Assembly: GCF_034039665.1 (NCBI RefSeq) | Contig: NZ_CP120131.1 | Coordinates: forward strand, 2,503,440 to 2,567,439 | Direction of reading: 5' to 3' | Length of the DNA stretch: 64,000 nt | From: Mammaliicoccus sp. Dog046 | GTDB lineage: Bacteria > Bacillota > Bacilli > Staphylococcales > Staphylococcaceae | In this document: positions 36,470-45,771 of the stretch, in pieces | Layout of the letters: each line of letters begins with the position of its first letter | How positions within the stretch are numbered: position 1 is the stretch's first letter | Notes under the pieces: generated by a model | What the model saw: only the letters and a program-made list of their open reading frames with translations | What the model was told of the DNA's origin: nothing | Database searches by the model: none | Position numbers and translations under genes: made by a program

Positions 36470-37099
36470 ATGATTAGAAATAGGTTGGCTGAACTAATGT
36501 TTGAAAGAGACATTAAAACTGTACGCATGGCAAAGGAAATAGGTGTTTCAAGGAATACAATTACAAACACTGCACAAAATGACAGTGAAATGTTAAGGAT
36601 GGAAACAATTAATAAAATTTGTCAATATCTAAACATTGATCCTAGTGAGTTTTTTGAATTTTATCCTTTCGATATTGACTTCACAATTGACTCTGAAAAT
36701 ATATATATAAATAATAACGACTCTAAAATAATCAGTGATTATCATTTGAATTTAGATTTATTAATTGATATAAAGCATAATGGCATTACGAATAGTATTG
36801 ATAGTGAGCTCAAAGTAGTAAATTTAACAAAAATATCTGCAATACTATTAGAATCTTCAACGATTTACTATGAAATTATTTTCGAAAATACAGATGATAA
36901 AAAATTAATTGTCGAGACATATAACAAATTATCTAAAGGAATGAAGAAAATTTTATATTCAAATCTTGTAGAAGACATAAAAATCCATCTATATGAAAGC
37001 CTCGAAGATAACAGTCCAAATGTTTTTGTTGAGCCGATTAATGATATTTTAAATCGTACTGAAATAAAAATTACAAATGATTTCCTTAATTACTATTAA
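36470..37099 (+). CDS. XRE-family master repressor (Stl position)
   Basis: 209 residues. N-terminal XRE HTH (about 1-60; IRNRLAELMFERDIKTVRMA, VSRNTITNTAQNDSEML), then an acidic C-terminal part with no LexA/CI protease motif. SaPI Stl repressors are likewise not cleaved; they are removed by binding a helper-phage protein. GGAGG precedes the ATG. It would hold the leftward operon silent until a helper phage arrives (inference from position). Confidence 0.78.
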   Translation: MIRNRLAELMFERDIKTVRMAKEIGVSRNTITNTAQNDSEMLRMETINKICQYLNIDPSEFFEFYPFDIDFTIDSENIYINNNDSKIISDYHLNLDLLIDIKHNGITNSIDSELKVVNLTKISAILLESSTIYYEIIFENTDDKKLIVETYNKLSKGMKKILYSNLVEDIKIHLYESLEDNSPNVFVEPINDILNRTEIKITNDFLNYY

Positions 37100-37167
37100 A
37101 AGAACGACCATATCGATATATATATAAGTTTAACCAATAATCATTTTATTTAAAGGAGGACTAGCCT

Positions 37168-38392
37168 ATGTGGTATGAAGAATTTACTAACAAACATGAC
37201 GTTGTACAGTACCGCTTCTATGAGAAGTATAAAGATCCGTTAACAGACAAATGGAAGCGTGTAAGCGTAGTTATGAATAAGAATGGTAAACAGTCGCAAA
37301 AAGAAGCACAGAAGCGGTTAAATGAGCGCATTGAAGAGAAATTAAATGACAAGACACCAAGCACATTAAAAACATTAACGTTTCATCAAGCATGTGACGA
37401 TTGGTTAAACCATTACAAAAAGAACTCTGGATCTAAAGAGACCACTATAAAAGAGAAGCAAAGTAATATCCGAACAGTTAAAAAAGCTATTAAATCAGAT
37501 ATTCTTATTTCTAAAATAACACATACTTATTTACAAGAAGTAGTCGATAAATGGGCTAATAGCGATACTATGGGACGTTCTCATATACAGGCATTAATGA
37601 TTAGTATACGTTCAGTGTTTAGATATATTGATAAGTATTATGGCCAATTAGAACTTTCCCTATTAGATAGAGTGGATATACCAAAAAAAGCTATTACTAG
37701 AGACGAATTACAAGCTAAAAGAGAGAATTATTTAGAAGATAATGAGCTGAAAGAGTTGCTTGAATGTTTCGATTACTTAGTTAAGAATAAAAAGCATGCA
37801 GGACGTAAACGTAACTATGCAATGGTTAAATCTATAGTTGAATTTCAAGTTAATAAATGGTATGCGTATAGGGGAATTGTTGGCCATTAAAACAGAGGAT
37901 ATAGATACTGAAGGTAAAACATTATTAATTGACGGAACGATAGTATGGAAGAAAGATAATGAAACTGGTGCATTTGGAGTGAAAGAAACCACTAAAACAT
38001 CAGCAAGTTATAGAACGATTGGTTTAACTTCTCAAAGCATCAAGTTACTAAAATCAATCATGCTTGATAACAAGAAAGAGAATCAATGGAATGACAAGTT
38101 TATTGATAGAGGTTTTATATTTACAAATACTGCTGGTAGTCCTATAGACCTTAATAAGATTAATAACATCATTGCAGAAGCGGTTGAAATCAGTTCTATT
38201 AGTAAACGTGTAACTACTCATACACTAAGACACACTCATATATCCACACTGGCTCAATTAGGAATAAACTTAAAAGCTATCCAAGATAGAGTAGGTCATA
38301 GTGATTATAAGACAACGTTAGCCATTTATACACATGTAACGGATAAAATGGCTCAAGATATGGTGAACAAATTAGAAGCGGTTAATAATTAG
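37168..38392 (+). pseudogene. int: Tyrosine-recombinase integrase with a +1 frameshift
   Basis: The first frame (from ATG 37168, AAAGGAGG site) covers the arm-binding and core-binding domains to ..KSIVEFQ and then runs out of frame to a stop at 37890. The second frame carries the catalytic part: Arg in NGMRIGELLAI, HTLRHTH, and GHSDYKTTLAIYTHV with the nucleophile Tyr, ending at 38392. Removing one base between 37848 and 37857 restores EFQ-x-x-x-GMRIGEL as in SaPI integrases. Either the island has lost mobility or this is a sequencing error; no slippery motif for programmed frameshifting is obvious. Confidence 0.85.
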
Positions 38393-38393
38393 T

Positions 38394-38420
38394 AGAGCCG
38401 AAATATAGGCTCTATTTTTT
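38394..38420 (+). terminator. Terminator of the integrase gene
   Basis: AGAGCC-gaaatata-GGCTCT followed by ATTTTTTA, immediately after the integrase stop. Confidence 0.85.
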
Positions 38421-38492
38421 ATGGCTAAAATATCAACTTTCTCACACGTTGCCCTTTTTCTGCCCTTTTTTCATAAATCCAGACACAAAAAT

Positions 38493-38520
38493 AACCCTTT
38501 AGCCTGATTGCTAAAGGGTT
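38493..38520 (-). terminator. Island-borne terminator for the rpsF-ssb-rpsR operon
   Basis: AACCCTTTAGC / GCTAAAGGGTT with T-rich sequence following on the minus strand, 18 nt past the rpsR stop. It lies inside the island, so after integration it replaces the host terminator. The copy on the left side of the island (26689-26716) has the same loop and similar arms. Confidence 0.8.
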
Positions 38521-38534
38521 TTGTTATACGTTAT

Positions 38535-38552
38535 ATATTATTGTTCTTCTTT
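38535..38552. repeat. Right attachment site of the island (att core)
   Basis: ATATTATTGTTCTTCTTT, exact copy of 26730-26747. It covers the last codons and stop of rpsR (KEEQ-stop on the minus strand), so insertion leaves the ribosomal protein intact. Confidence 0.92.
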
Positions 38553-38780
38553 AACGTATGGTAATAAAGCCATGTGACGTGAACGTTTGATAGCTACAGT
38601 AAGCATACGTTGGTATTTTGCTGAAGTACCTGTTACACGACGTGGTAAAATTTTACCTCTTTCTGAGATAAACTTTTTAAGTAGATCTGTATCTTTGTAG
38701 TCAATTTGTGTAATACCGTTTGCTGTGAAATAACAAACCTTTTTACGACGACGACCACCTCTTCTTGGTCCACCTGCCAT
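38538..38780 (-). CDS. rpsR: 30S ribosomal protein S18
   Basis: 80 residues, basic, starting [20 protein letters not shown] and ending LPYVKEEQ. Binds S6 and 16S rRNA in the platform of the small subunit. Last gene of rpsF-ssb-rpsR. Its 3' end is the integration site of the island. Confidence 0.97.
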   Translation of the reverse strand: MAGGPRRGGRRRKKVCYFTANGITQIDYKDTDLLKKFISERGKILPRRVTGTSAKYQRMLTVAIKRSRHMALLPYVKEEQ

Positions 38781-38832
38781 GATTATGTCCTCCCTTCTTG
38801 TTAAAAGTTTTTATATTCGTTTCAATCAACTA

Positions 38833-39363
38833 TTAGAACGGCAAATCATCATCACTGATATCAATTGGTCCATTAGCATTTGCAAATGGGTTACTTGATT
38901 GTTGATTATTGTTTGACTGTTGATTTGAAGGTGCTTTCTGACCTTGTTGCTGATTACCGCCAAAGTCTTGTCCATAATTTTGGAATTCGTTATTATTTTG
39001 GTTATATGATTGGTTATCATTACCAGATTGACGTTGGTTTGCGCCTTTTGGTTCAAGGAATTGAACACTATCACAAACAACTTCAGTTACATAAACACGA
39101 CGACCTTCTTGGTTCTCATAGCTACGAGATTGTAGACGACCTTCAACACCTGCAAGACTTCCTTTAGATAAGTAATTGTTTACATTCTCTGCTGGACGTC
39201 TAAATACAACACAGTTGATAAAGTCAGCTTCTCTTTCACCTTGCTGATTCGTAAAAGTACGATTTACAGCTAATGTGAAAGTAGCAACTTGAACGCCTGA
39301 GGGTGTTACTCTGTATTCCGGATCTTTAGTTAATCGACCGACTAATACAACACGATTAATCAT
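38833..39363 (-). CDS. ssb: Single-stranded DNA-binding protein
   Basis: 176 residues. OB fold in residues 1-105 ([18 protein letters not shown] ... FLEPK), a Gln/Asn-rich linker, and the acidic tip DISDDDLPF that recruits replication and repair partners. Conserved position between rpsF and rpsR. Confidence 0.97.
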   Translation of the reverse strand: MINRVVLVGRLTKDPEYRVTPSGVQVATFTLAVNRTFTNQQGEREADFINCVVFRRPAENVNNYLSKGSLAGVEGRLQSRSYENQEGRRVYVTEVVCDSVQFLEPKGANQRQSGNDNQSYNQNNNEFQNYGQDFGGNQQQGQKAPSNQQSNNNQQSSNPFANANGPIDISDDDLPF

Positions 39364-39392
39364 TTAATCTCCCCCATATTTTAAAAGTTAAA

Positions 39393-39686
39393 TTATTTTT
39401 CTTCTTCGCGTACTACGATGTGACGAATAATATCATCAGAGATTTTCGCTAAACGATCGAATTCGCTGATTGCTTCGTCATTTTCAGACTTAACACGAAC
39501 GATATTGTAGAAACCTTCTGTGAAGTCTTGGATTTCATAAGCTAAACGACGTTTACCCCAATCCTTTTCTTCGATGATTTCTGAACCGTTTGAAGCTAAG
39601 ATTCCTTTGAAACGTTCAACGACAGCTTTTCTAGCTTCGTCTTCGATATTTGGACGTACTACGTACATTACTTCATATGTTCTCAT
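39393..39686 (-). CDS. rpsF: 30S ribosomal protein S6
   Basis: 97 residues starting [18 protein letters not shown]. The ATG at 39686 has GGAGGTG upstream; a TTG three bases earlier could be read as a start but the family begins MRTYE. The leader between the ATG and about 39770 contains CCGCATAGACCAT close to the ribosome site and could hold the S6:S18 autoregulatory hairpin known from Firmicutes, but I could not fold it with confidence. Confidence 0.96.
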   Translation of the reverse strand: MRTYEVMYVVRPNIEDEARKAVVERFKGILASNGSEIIEEKDWGKRRLAYEIQDFTEGFYNIVRVKSENDEAISEFDRLAKISDDIIRHIVVREEEK

Positions 39687-39828
39687 CAATTTACACCTCC
39701 TTATGGTCTATGCGGCCTAATAACTGTGTATTAAGCAAGGAATAATTTTCATTACTCACAATCAAGAATTATAGCATAGAGTATTACTTTTTACAATCTT
39801 TTTCTTACTGTTTAACTTTAAATAAAAG

Positions 39829-39862
39829 TGAGGCTGAGACATGATATAATGTCCCAGCCTCT
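39829..39862 (-). terminator. Terminator after ychF
   Basis: GAGGCTGAGACAT-gatata-ATGTCCCAGCCTC; on the minus strand it is followed by a T-rich stretch. Another member of the CTGGGACAT terminator family. Confidence 0.8.
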
Positions 39863-39870
39863 ATTAGACA

Positions 39871-40971
39871 TTATACATTAAATCTAAAGTGTACAACGTC
39901 TCCGTCTTTCATAATATATTCTTTACCTTCTAATCTTACTTTACCCGCTTCTTTCGCGCCGCTCATTCCGCTATTTGCTAATAAATCATCATAGCTAACT
40001 GTTTCTGCTCTTATAAAGCCTCTTTCGAAGTCTGTATGAATGATACCAGCACATTGTGGTGCTGTCATGCCTTCGATAAATGTCCAAGCTCTTACTTCTT
40101 GCTCACCTGCTGTAAAGTAAGTTGCCAATCCTAATAAGTTATATGAAGCACGGATTAATTTATCTAGCCCTGCTTCTTCAACGCCTAGATCTTCTAAGAA
40201 CATTTCTCTATCTTCATCATCTAATGTTGCAAGTTCTTCTTCGATTTTAGCTGAGATAACGATGACTTCTGATCCTTCGTTTTCTGCATATGCTTTGATT
40301 TTTTGTACATATTCATTTTCTTCTGGTTGTGCGACTTCATCTTCTGCTACGTTTGCTACATATAGCATTGGTTTCGCTGTTAATAAGCTCATGTGTTTCA
40401 CGATTGATTTTTCTTCTGGTGTGAATTCTAAGCTTCTTACTGGTTCATTGTTTTCTAATGTTTCTTTGATTTTTGCTAATATTTTTTCTTCTGCTACTGC
40501 ATCTTTATCTTTCTGTCTCGCCATTTTCGCAACTCTATCGTAACGTTTCTCTACTGATTCTAAATCTGCTAATACTAATTCCATATTAATCACTTCGATA
40601 TCATCAATTGGATCTACTTTACCAGATACGTGCGTTACATTTTCATCAACAAATGCACGTACAACTTGGCAAATCGCATCAACTTCACGAATATGTGATA
40701 AGAATTTATTTCCTAGTCCTTCACCTTTTGAAGCACCTTTAACGATACCAGCGATATCTGTAAATTCGAATGCTGTTGGTACAGTTTTCTTTGGTTTAAC
40801 TAATTTAGTTAATTCTTGTAAACGGTGATCCGGTACTTCAACAATACCTACGTTTGGATCGATGGTAGCGAACGGATAGTTTGCTGCTAATGCTCCTGCT
40901 TTTGTAATTGCGTTAAATAATGTAGACTTCCCTACGTTTGGTAATCCTACTATGCCAGCTGTTAATGCCAT
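39871..40971 (-). CDS. ychF: Redox-regulated ATPase YchF (Obg family)
   Basis: 366 residues. G1 GLPNVGKSTLF at the N-terminus, G3 DIAGIVKGASKGEGLGNKFL, and the C-terminal TGS-like domain with WTFIEGMTAPQCAGIIH and RLEGKEY. YchF prefers ATP over GTP, binds the ribosome and is linked to translation quality control and oxidative stress. Position upstream of rpsF is conserved from Bacillus. Confidence 0.96.
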   Translation of the reverse strand: MALTAGIVGLPNVGKSTLFNAITKAGALAANYPFATIDPNVGIVEVPDHRLQELTKLVKPKKTVPTAFEFTDIAGIVKGASKGEGLGNKFLSHIREVDAICQVVRAFVDENVTHVSGKVDPIDDIEVINMELVLADLESVEKRYDRVAKMARQKDKDAVAEEKILAKIKETLENNEPVRSLEFTPEEKSIVKHMSLLTAKPMLYVANVAEDEVAQPEENEYVQKIKAYAENEGSEVIVISAKIEEELATLDDEDREMFLEDLGVEEAGLDKLIRASYNLLGLATYFTAGEQEVRAWTFIEGMTAPQCAGIIHTDFERGFIRAETVSYDDLLANSGMSGAKEAGKVRLEGKEYIMKDGDVVHFRFNV

Positions 40972-40974
40972 TTG

Positions 40975-41172
40975 TTATTCACCTTGTCCTTTTTCAATTA
41001 TTTTTTTAATTTTTTTATCAAATACTTGTCTTGGTATCATAATGCTACGAGAACATGCTTCACACTTTATTCTAACATCTGCACCGAGTCTTATGATTTT
41101 AAATCTATTTACGCCACATGCATGTTGTTTCTTCATTTCAACAATATCGTTTAAATTATATGATTTAATCAT
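40975..41172 (-). CDS. DUF951 family protein
   Basis: 65 residues with MKKQHACGVNRFKIIRLGAD and CEACSRSIMIPR. The three Cys plus the His fit a small zinc-ribbon-like fold. It is 3 nt upstream of ychF and co-transcribed. Widely conserved in Firmicutes; function unknown. Confidence 0.9.
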   Translation of the reverse strand: MIKSYNLNDIVEMKKQHACGVNRFKIIRLGADVRIKCEACSRSIMIPRQVFDKKIKKIIEKGQGE

Positions 41173-41195
41173 TATACTACCTCCAGTTCAGATGT

Positions 41196-42080
41196 TTATT
41201 GAATATTGTTCGGATTATAAGAAACCATCGTTGGTATTGGAGATTGTATACCTTCTTTATCAAAGAATGATTTTATTTCTTTTCTTAATATTCTTGCTCC
41301 TGATGCATGTTCGTTTGGTTCTGTTTCTCCTGCAATTTTAATGGTTGTTTCTCCTGCTGTTACTGTTTCTACACCCAATATTTCTGGTTCTTTGATGAAA
41401 ATACTATATTTTTCTTTAATTGTTGGTAGAAACTCGGTTAATTTATGCTCAACAGTTTCTAAATCTTCCTTAATAGAAACAGGTATTTCAATAATGGCCA
41501 TGCCGTTATGAACGGAGAAATTGACGATTTCATTCATCGTACCATTTGGCAGTATCGTTAAGTCACCTGCAAATGAAAGAATTCTTGTTGATCTCATCCC
41601 TATTGATTGTACAGTACCTTCCGCAACAGTTGTACCCGTTGTATTAATTCTCACATAATCACCAACGTCAAATTGATTCTCAAATATAATAAAGAATCCT
41701 GTGATGACATCTTTCACTAATGTTTGTGCACCAAAACCAATTGCTAAACCGACAACACCTGCACCGGCAATGATGCTCTCAACTCTTATACCTAAATTGC
41801 TTAATATTGTTGTTACTACTATGAACCACACGACATATGAGATGACATTTTGTAGCAAGTTCACCATTGTTTTAGCACGCTTGTTAGACTTCCCTACCCT
41901 CTTAGTTCCATATTTCGTAGTGAAGAATTTTTCTACAACTTTATGTAGAATTTTTATAACAATAAACGCTAATACAATATAAAATAATCCCACTAAAATT
42001 TGTTCAAACCATTTTTGCCAGTTATCTGGGTCCATAAATGGATCAATCATTTTATGAATGATTTTTAATATTTTATCCAT
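41196..42080 (-). CDS. mscS: Small-conductance mechanosensitive channel (MscS family)
   Basis: 294 residues. Two to three N-terminal membrane helices, the pore-lining helix GAGVVGLAIGFGAQTLVKDVIT, then the beta domain (QFDVGDYVRI, VQSIGMRSTRI) and C-terminal cage. Opens on hypo-osmotic shock to release solutes. Lies between parB and DUF951 as in other staphylococci. Confidence 0.93.
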   Translation of the reverse strand: MDKILKIIHKMIDPFMDPDNWQKWFEQILVGLFYIVLAFIVIKILHKVVEKFFTTKYGTKRVGKSNKRAKTMVNLLQNVISYVVWFIVVTTILSNLGIRVESIIAGAGVVGLAIGFGAQTLVKDVITGFFIIFENQFDVGDYVRINTTGTTVAEGTVQSIGMRSTRILSFAGDLTILPNGTMNEIVNFSVHNGMAIIEIPVSIKEDLETVEHKLTEFLPTIKEKYSIFIKEPEILGVETVTAGETTIKIAGETEPNEHASGARILRKEIKSFFDKEGIQSPIPTMVSYNPNNIQ

Positions 42081-42091
42081 AGTTACACCTC

Positions 42092-42928
42092 TTAATCTTC
42101 TAACAATAATTCTAAAATTCTCTTATATTCTGCTTCAGAATGAAATTCAAGAGAAATTTTACCGACCTTTTTGGATTTAGAAATATCAATATTTGTTCCA
42201 AATTTTTCTTTTAATTGATACTCATGTTTCATTAAAAAGTTTGGTTTATTTTTCTTTGATTTTTTCGTCTTGTCCTGACCGTTTGCGTTGAGTGTTTTAA
42301 TATACGTTTCTAATGCACGTACGCTCATTTGTTCTTTGACTACTTTTTGAGCAACTTGATTTAAATGTTGTTTCTGCTCTAATCCAAGTAGTGTTCTACC
42401 ATGTGCGCTTGATAATTTTTCTTCGTTAATCAAATGCTTCACACTTGGTGGCAAATTTAACAGTCTTAAGACGTTAGCGATGTAAGATCGTGATTTCCCC
42501 AATCTATCCGCCACTTCTTGCTGCTTTAAATTCAACTCTTTCATCATCGTTGCATAACTCTTTGCTTCCTCGAGTGGCTTAAGATTTTCACGTTGCAGGT
42601 TCTCTATAATAGCAAGCTCAAGCATTTCCTCATCAGTTAACGCTTTAACGATTGCTGGAACGGATGTCTTCTTTGCTAATTGACTTGCTCTAAACCTTCT
42701 CTCACCCACAACGATATCGTAGCCTTTAATTGTTTCTCTCACTACGATTGGTTGCAAAACGCCATGTTGAATGATTGATTGCGTTAAATCCTTCAATGCA
42801 TATTCATCAAAAAAATCTCTCGGTTGATATGGATTTCTCCGTAATTTATCTAATGGTATATCCACAACTTTATCTTGGGTTTGGTTGTAAGAAATTTTTT
42901 CTACAAGTTCGTGATTGCTTTCTTTCAT
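42092..42928 (-). CDS. parB: Chromosome-partitioning protein ParB (Spo0J)
   Basis: 278 residues. The CTP-binding N-terminal region (LRRNPYQPRDFF, VVGERRFRAS), IENLQRENLKPLEEA, and the HTH (LNLKQQEVADRLGKSRSYIANVLRLL) that reads parS. The start at 42928 (MKESNHELVEK) is chosen over a longer frame because of the GGTG site and family N-terminus. No parA (soj) is adjacent, as is usual for staphylococci. A parS-like site lies just upstream. Confidence 0.93.
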   Translation of the reverse strand: MKESNHELVEKISYNQTQDKVVDIPLDKLRRNPYQPRDFFDEYALKDLTQSIIQHGVLQPIVVRETIKGYDIVVGERRFRASQLAKKTSVPAIVKALTDEEMLELAIIENLQRENLKPLEEAKSYATMMKELNLKQQEVADRLGKSRSYIANVLRLLNLPPSVKHLINEEKLSSAHGRTLLGLEQKQHLNQVAQKVVKEQMSVRALETYIKTLNANGQDKTKKSKKNKPNFLMKHEYQLKEKFGTNIDISKSKKVGKISLEFHSEAEYKRILELLLED

Positions 42929-42956
42929 TTCATCACCACGTTTAATTATTGTCATT

Positions 42957-42972
42957 TGTTTCACGTAAAACA
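42957..42972. promoter_or_regulatory. parS-like site
   Basis: TGTTTCACGTAAAACA, one mismatch from the consensus parS TGTTTCACGTGAAACA. It lies 29 nt upstream of the parB start codon, as expected near oriC. Confidence 0.75.
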
Positions 42973-43037
42973 TCCAAATTAGATTATAACAATTTTGAAA
43001 GTGTTATGCACAAAAGTTTAATTAACCGATAAATTAA

Positions 43038-43052
43038 AATATTCAGAAAAGT
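43038..43052. promoter_or_regulatory. Candidate CodY box upstream of the met operon
   Basis: AATATTCAGAAAAGT matches AATTTTCWGAAAATT with two mismatches and ends 2 nt before the -35. CodY control of metICFE is known in S. aureus, which supports it. Confidence 0.55.
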
Positions 43053-43054
43053 TA

Positions 43055-43083
43055 TTGACAAAAAAATATGTGTCTAGTATTGT
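43055..43083 (+). promoter_or_regulatory. Promoter of the met T-box operon
   Basis: TTGACA (43055-43060), 17-nt spacer, TATTGT (43078-43083). Confidence 0.7.
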
Positions 43084-43089
43084 GTAATA

Positions 43090-43402
43090 TATCAACAACG
43101 AAATAAAAATTAAAAGCACGATAAAAAGGAAAGTAAATCTTACACTGCAATTATCAGAGAGTTCCCAATTGCTGAAAGGGAATATTGAAAGAAAGATTGA
43201 AAATGGCCTTGGAGTGGTGGCATCGATATTGAGGTGTCAACGGGATCGCCCGTTATAGCGATACAGTATTAAAGTCTCTTTAATGTTGATGGCGTACTGG
43301 AATTTGTTCTTTGAATTTACTGCCATTCTATACACTTTTATAGAGACCTGTACTTAATGAGGTAATGTCAGTAATGTCATTATGAACAAAGGTGGTACCG
43401 CG
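43090..43402 (+). promoter_or_regulatory. Methionine-specific T-box leader
   Basis: Long structured leader ending in the T-box sequence AAAGGTGGTACCGCG (43388-43402). Stem I carries AGAGAG and GCTGAAAG features and a specifier-loop ATG (43202-43204) followed by a purine, indicating tRNA-Met. Uncharged initiator/elongator tRNA-Met would stabilise the antiterminator and switch on the four met genes. Confidence 0.92.
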
Positions 43403-43406
43403 AGCT

Positions 43407-43464
43407 AAGCTTTCGTCCTTTACATCCGATTCAAATCGGGTTTAAAGGACGGAAGCTTTTTTTA
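43407..43464 (+). terminator. T-box-controlled terminator
   Basis: AAGCTTTCGTCCTTTA ... TAAAGGACGGAAGCTT with an inner CCGATT/AATCGG stem and T7. It competes with the antiterminator that uses the T-box sequence just upstream. Confidence 0.9.
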
Positions 43465-43495
43465 TTTTTAATTTTATTAGGGAGGAAGGCCAATT

Positions 43496-44602
43496 ATGAA
43501 ATCTACTCAACTCGCTCAAATTTCATTATCGAAAGATCATACGGGAGCAACAACCAATCCTATTTATCTTTCTACAGCCTATCAACATGAAAAACTAGGC
43601 TGTTCGACAGGCTTTGATTACACAAGAACAAAGAATCCAACTCGCTCTCAATTCGAAGAAGCATTTGCGAAGTTAGAAGGTGGCAAACATTCATTTGCAA
43701 CTTCTAGTGGCATGGCAAGCATCCAACTCATCTGTAATTTATTCAAACCGAATGATGAAATACTCGTTTCATTTGATTTATACGGAGGCACATTTAGACT
43801 TTTTGAATTTTACGAAAAGCAATACAACATTAAATTTAAATATATCGACTTTTCAAACTTAGAAGAGGTTCAATCATCATTAAACGAACATACACGTGCA
43901 TTCTTTATAGAACCTATTTCAAATCCATTAATGTTCGCGGTAGATTTAGAACCACTTTACGCTATCGCACAATCAAAAAACATCTTAACAATTATCGACA
44001 ATACTTTCTTAACGCCTTACTTATCAACACCATTAAAAGATGGCGCAGATATCGTATTACATTCAGCTACCAAATATATTAGTGGTCATAACGATGTATT
44101 AGCTGGAGTCGTTACAGTTTCAGACGATGCATTAGGAGAAACACTTGGTCAATTTCATAACATGACTGGTGCTACATTATCACCATTTGATAGTTATTTA
44201 TTATTAAGAGGTCTTAAGACATTACATTTACGACTGGATCGCTCGACAGAGAATGCACAGAAGTTATCCGCTTCTCTTCAATCCATCGACAGTATTGACG
44301 AAGTACTCTATTCAGGACAAACAGGCATGTTAAGTATTCGTTTAAACCACGCTTACAGTGTTGATCGATTTTTACAAAATATAGACTTATGTATATTCGC
44401 CGAAAGTCTTGGCGGTACTGAAACATTCATCACTTTCCCATACACACAAACTCATGTAGATATGGCAGATGAGGAAAAAGACAAACGTGGCATCGATGAA
44501 TATCTACTTCGTTTATCCATTGGTATCGAAGACTATGAAGACATTTACGAAGACATACTTCAAGCACTTAAAAATTCTAGAAAGGAAGAGGTATCCATAT
44601 GA
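43496..44602 (+). CDS. metI: Cystathionine gamma-synthase / O-acetylhomoserine sulfhydrylase-type enzyme
   Basis: 368 residues, PLP-dependent Cys/Met metabolism family. The PLP lysine lies in LHSATKYISGHNDV; FDLYGGTFRLFEF and SATKY are family marks. Joins an activated homoserine ester with cysteine (or sulfide). RBS GGGAGGAAGG. First gene of metI-metC-metF-metE; its stop overlaps the metC start. Confidence 0.93.
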   Translation: MKSTQLAQISLSKDHTGATTNPIYLSTAYQHEKLGCSTGFDYTRTKNPTRSQFEEAFAKLEGGKHSFATSSGMASIQLICNLFKPNDEILVSFDLYGGTFRLFEFYEKQYNIKFKYIDFSNLEEVQSSLNEHTRAFFIEPISNPLMFAVDLEPLYAIAQSKNILTIIDNTFLTPYLSTPLKDGADIVLHSATKYISGHNDVLAGVVTVSDDALGETLGQFHNMTGATLSPFDSYLLLRGLKTLHLRLDRSTENAQKLSASLQSIDSIDEVLYSGQTGMLSIRLNHAYSVDRFLQNIDLCIFAESLGGTETFITFPYTQTHVDMADEEKDKRGIDEYLLRLSIGIEDYEDIYEDILQALKNSRKEEVSI

Positions 44603-45771
44603 GCTATTCAAAAGAAACGTCATTAATATTAGACTCAACGCGAGGTAACGAACATTTATCCAGTAATCAACCACTCTATTATTCATCGACTTATCATCAA
44701 CAAACGTTAGGTGCTAATCCTGAATTTGATTATGCAAGAAGTGGTAATCCAAATAGACAGTTACTTGAAGAAAAATTAGCTGATTTAGAAGGCGGAAAAT
44801 ACGGTTTCGCATTCAGCTCAGGTATCGCAGCTATTACAGCAGTGTTCTTAACTTTAGAACCTGGTGACCACGTCATTCTACCTGATGATGTTTACGGTGG
44901 TACTTTCAGATTAACTGAACAAATTCTAAAAAAATTCAAAATAGAATTTACAACAGTGGATCAAACAGATTTATCACAAGTCAAAGACGCTGTACAAAGC
45001 AATACGAAACTCATTTATGTAGAAACACCTTCTAATCCATTATTTAAAGTGACAGATATTGATGCTGTAGGACAAATTGCACGTAAACAAGATGCGTTAC
45101 TTGCGGTAGACAATACTTTTATGACACCCCTTGGTCAATCACCATTGAATTTAGGCGCAGATATTGTCATTCATTCTGCAACTAAATTCTTAGGCGGTCA
45201 TAGTGACCTCATCGCTGGTGCAGTTGTTGTAAATGATGAACAACTTAAAAATGATATTTACCTCATTCAAAATGGTACCGGCTCTGGCTTAAGTGTTTAT
45301 GATTCTTGGACACTTGCGAAGCACTTAAAAACTTTACCAATTCGATTTAAACAATCTGTTAAAAATACCGAACAAATTTACCGCTTCTTAATAGACCATG
45401 AAGCAATAGAAACTGTGTATTATCCAATTACAAACGACACACACTTAAGACAAGCTAAAAATGGTGGCGCTGTACTTGGCTTTAGATTGAAAGATGAATC
45501 ACTTGCCCAAGCATTTGTAGATCACTTAAATATACCGCTCGTTTCAGTAAGTTTAGGTGGTGTTGAAACGATACTTTCACACCCAGCAACGATGAGTCAT
45601 GCAGCTATACCTGAAGAAATAAGAGCAGAACGTGGTATTACAAACGGACTATTTAGACTATCGGTTGGCTTAGAAGATATCAAAGAATTAATCGTTGATA
45701 TCGATTGGGCATTAAAGGAGGCTATATATGAATCTGAAGGAAGCATTGCAGAACCGCATTTTAGTAGCTGA
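44599..45771 (+). CDS. metC: Cystathionine beta-lyase
   Basis: 390 residues, same PLP fold, with the lysine in IHSATKFLGGHSDL and PDDVYGGTFRL. Cleaves cystathionine to homocysteine, pyruvate and ammonia. Starts 4 nt inside metI (ATATGA) and ends 44 nt into metF, so translation is coupled. Confidence 0.93.
   Translation: MSYSKETSLILDSTRGNEHLSSNQPLYYSSTYHQQTLGANPEFDYARSGNPNRQLLEEKLADLEGGKYGFAFSSGIAAITAVFLTLEPGDHVILPDDVYGGTFRLTEQILKKFKIEFTTVDQTDLSQVKDAVQSNTKLIYVETPSNPLFKVTDIDAVGQIARKQDALLAVDNTFMTPLGQSPLNLGADIVIHSATKFLGGHSDLIAGAVVVNDEQLKNDIYLIQNGTGSGLSVYDSWTLAKHLKTLPIRFKQSVKNTEQIYRFLIDHEAIETVYYPITNDTHLRQAKNGGAVLGFRLKDESLAQAFVDHLNIPLVSVSLGGVETILSHPATMSHAAIPEEIRAERGITNGLFRLSVGLEDIKELIVDIDWALKEAIYESEGSIAEPHFSS

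Larger units (their letters stand above)
26730..38552. mobile_element. SaPI-like phage-inducible chromosomal island at rpsR
   Basis: An 11.8-kb element between exact 18-bp direct repeats. The gene order is classic for these satellites: integrase and a divergent regulator pair at the rpsR end, then small genes, replication genes, a non-coding palindrome-rich segment, a packaging block ending in terS and a scaffold-like gene, then a cargo gene in the opposite direction. There are no capsid, tail, portal or lysis genes, so it is a satellite and not a prophage. TGCCCTTTTT motifs inside both ends (26843-26880 and 38448-38470) may be integrase arm sites. The integrase is frameshifted, so the element may be stuck. 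Confidence 0.9.

Noticed and set aside
26730..38552. Full prophage
   Set aside because: No portal, capsid, tail or lysis genes; only integrase, switch, replication, terS and cargo, i.e. a satellite.
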